NCBI RefSeq assembly: GCF_000621165.1
Contig: NZ_KK211218.1
Coordinates: forward strand, 489,196 to 553,195
Reading direction: 5' to 3'
DNA from: Enterovibrio calviensis DSM 14347
Lineage (GTDB): Bacteria; Pseudomonadota; Gammaproteobacteria; Enterobacterales; Vibrionaceae
Length of the DNA: 64,000 nt
Shown here: positions 63,572-64,000 of the stretch, one piece after another
Layout: the number at the start of each line of letters is the position of its first letter
Numbering within the stretch: the first letter of the stretch is position 1
Made by a program: the position numbers and the translations under genes
The notes under the pieces: generated by a model
The model's input: the letters and a program-made list of their open reading frames with translations, nothing else
Told to the model about the DNA's origin: nothing
Databases searched by the model: none

Positions 63572-63932
63572 ACAAAAAACCCATTAATTTGTCTTACAAT
63601 TTATTAGATCCCCAAATGGGAAATTAAACACCCCTTTTTGGGATTTTATCTGCATATGGCTTATGCAAACCTCTGGCATAAGCCCATGTTTTTATGAAGG
63701 TAACATAGAGAACACCAAAACCGAGAGCGAGAAAAAACGACAAAATGGGGTATTTCCACACACTTCACGTTTGGCATAAGGAAATCTATCGAACAGTCTT
63801 AATTTGAGAGTGATGGGGTTGGCTTTATCCAGCACGAAAAAGGGCATTTTCATACCAGAACGGATTAGCCTGACTCAGCCTGAGACAAAAATGAAGATGA
63901 CACCCCCTGCACTACGCAGGGGGTAGTTTTTG
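63572..63932. other. Intergenic region with hairpins
   Basis: Contains an inverted repeat ggcttatgc/gcataagcc (63658-63684) and the terminator listed separately. No gene is seen. Confidence 0.45.
63901..63930. terminator. Terminator-like hairpin
   Basis: ccccctgc-actac-gcaggggg (63903-63923) followed by tagttttt on the plus strand. It lies just beyond the stop of the partial minus-strand gene at the right edge and may end it. Confidence 0.65.
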
Positions 63933-64000
63933 TTACAAGACGCGTTTCATTTCTGCATATTCACCATTGGTTCTGAGTATCACCATGACGGTTTCATCGT
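63933..64000 (-). CDS. Partial gene, C-terminus only
   Basis: The minus-strand frame ends at TAA (63933-63935) and reads D-E-T-V-M-V-I-L-R-T-N-G-E-Y-A-E-M-K-R-V-L at the window edge. Too short to assign; the start lies beyond the window. Confidence 0.5.
   Translation of the reverse strand, partial: DETVMVILRTNGEYAEMKRVL

Noticed and set aside
1-64000. CRISPR array, rRNA or tRNA genes
   Set aside because: No regularly spaced repeats of CRISPR type and no recognisable rRNA or tRNA sequence were seen on reading; a dedicated scan would be decisive.

Overview
The window is chromosomal DNA of a marine gammaproteobacterium, most probably a member of the Vibrionaceae; the genus cannot be fixed from sequence alone. 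The basis is the gene content (RadD/YejH followed by ribosomal protein L25, DNA polymerase II, an NptA-type Na/phosphate symporter, DUF2913 and DUF2860 proteins, a complete C-P lyase operon) and a family of palindromic repeats with ends of the type tatacccaagyaacctgaag, a kind I associate with Vibrio-like genomes. No rRNA, tRNA, CRISPR array, integrase or intact transposase gene was seen.

Layout. 1-5.3 kb: accessory-looking stretch with a partial unknown gene, a GNAT remnant, small lipoproteins, membrane proteins of unknown function and an SOS-controlled umuDC operon. 5.3-10.6 kb: aldo/keto reductase and an ABC exporter-type trio (ATPase, FtsX-like permease, AttH lipocalin-like protein). 11-19 kb: SDR protein, DUF2913, Bcr/CflA efflux, RsuA, GNAT, RadD, L25 and DUF1289. 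19.2-21.6 kb: DNA polymerase II. 21.8-29.4 kb: one locus with an OmpR-type regulator, a hybrid sensor kinase, a FrcB/FrcC/FrcA-type sugar ABC transporter and a second periplasmic sugar-binding protein that may feed the kinase. 29.5-35.3 kb: DMT transporter, DUF2786, OmpA, gamma-glutamylcyclotransferase-like protein and M32 carboxypeptidase.

35.7-42.8 kb: RND efflux pair, a divergent two-component system and a DUF2860 outer membrane protein. This block is bounded on the right by a decayed copy of the 3' end of the carboxypeptidase gene that flanks it on the left, so it looks inserted. 43.1-44.6 kb: Na/phosphate symporter and a small coiled-coil protein. 44.6-54.5 kb: phosphonate operon phnCDEFGHIJKLMN on the minus strand, with TTRTCTAGAYAA-type candidate PhnF operators before phnC and before phnF; phnO and phnP are absent. 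54.9-60.7 kb: a divergent LysR-regulated catabolic cluster (GhrA-like dehydrogenase, class II aldolase, 2-oxoglutarate/Fe(II) oxygenase, beta-hydroxyacid dehydrogenase, enolase-superfamily enzyme) whose substrate is unknown.

60.7-64 kb: an AT-rich accessory tail, all on the minus strand, with an unknown small gene, a frameshifted papain-like cassette-type gene, an HNH endonuclease-like protein, a winged-helix/TM protein and an attC-like sequence. It resembles gene cassettes or a defence region. Genes for DNA damage tolerance or repair (UmuDC, RadD, Pol II) are unusually close together in the first 22 kb, but only umuDC shows a clear LexA box.
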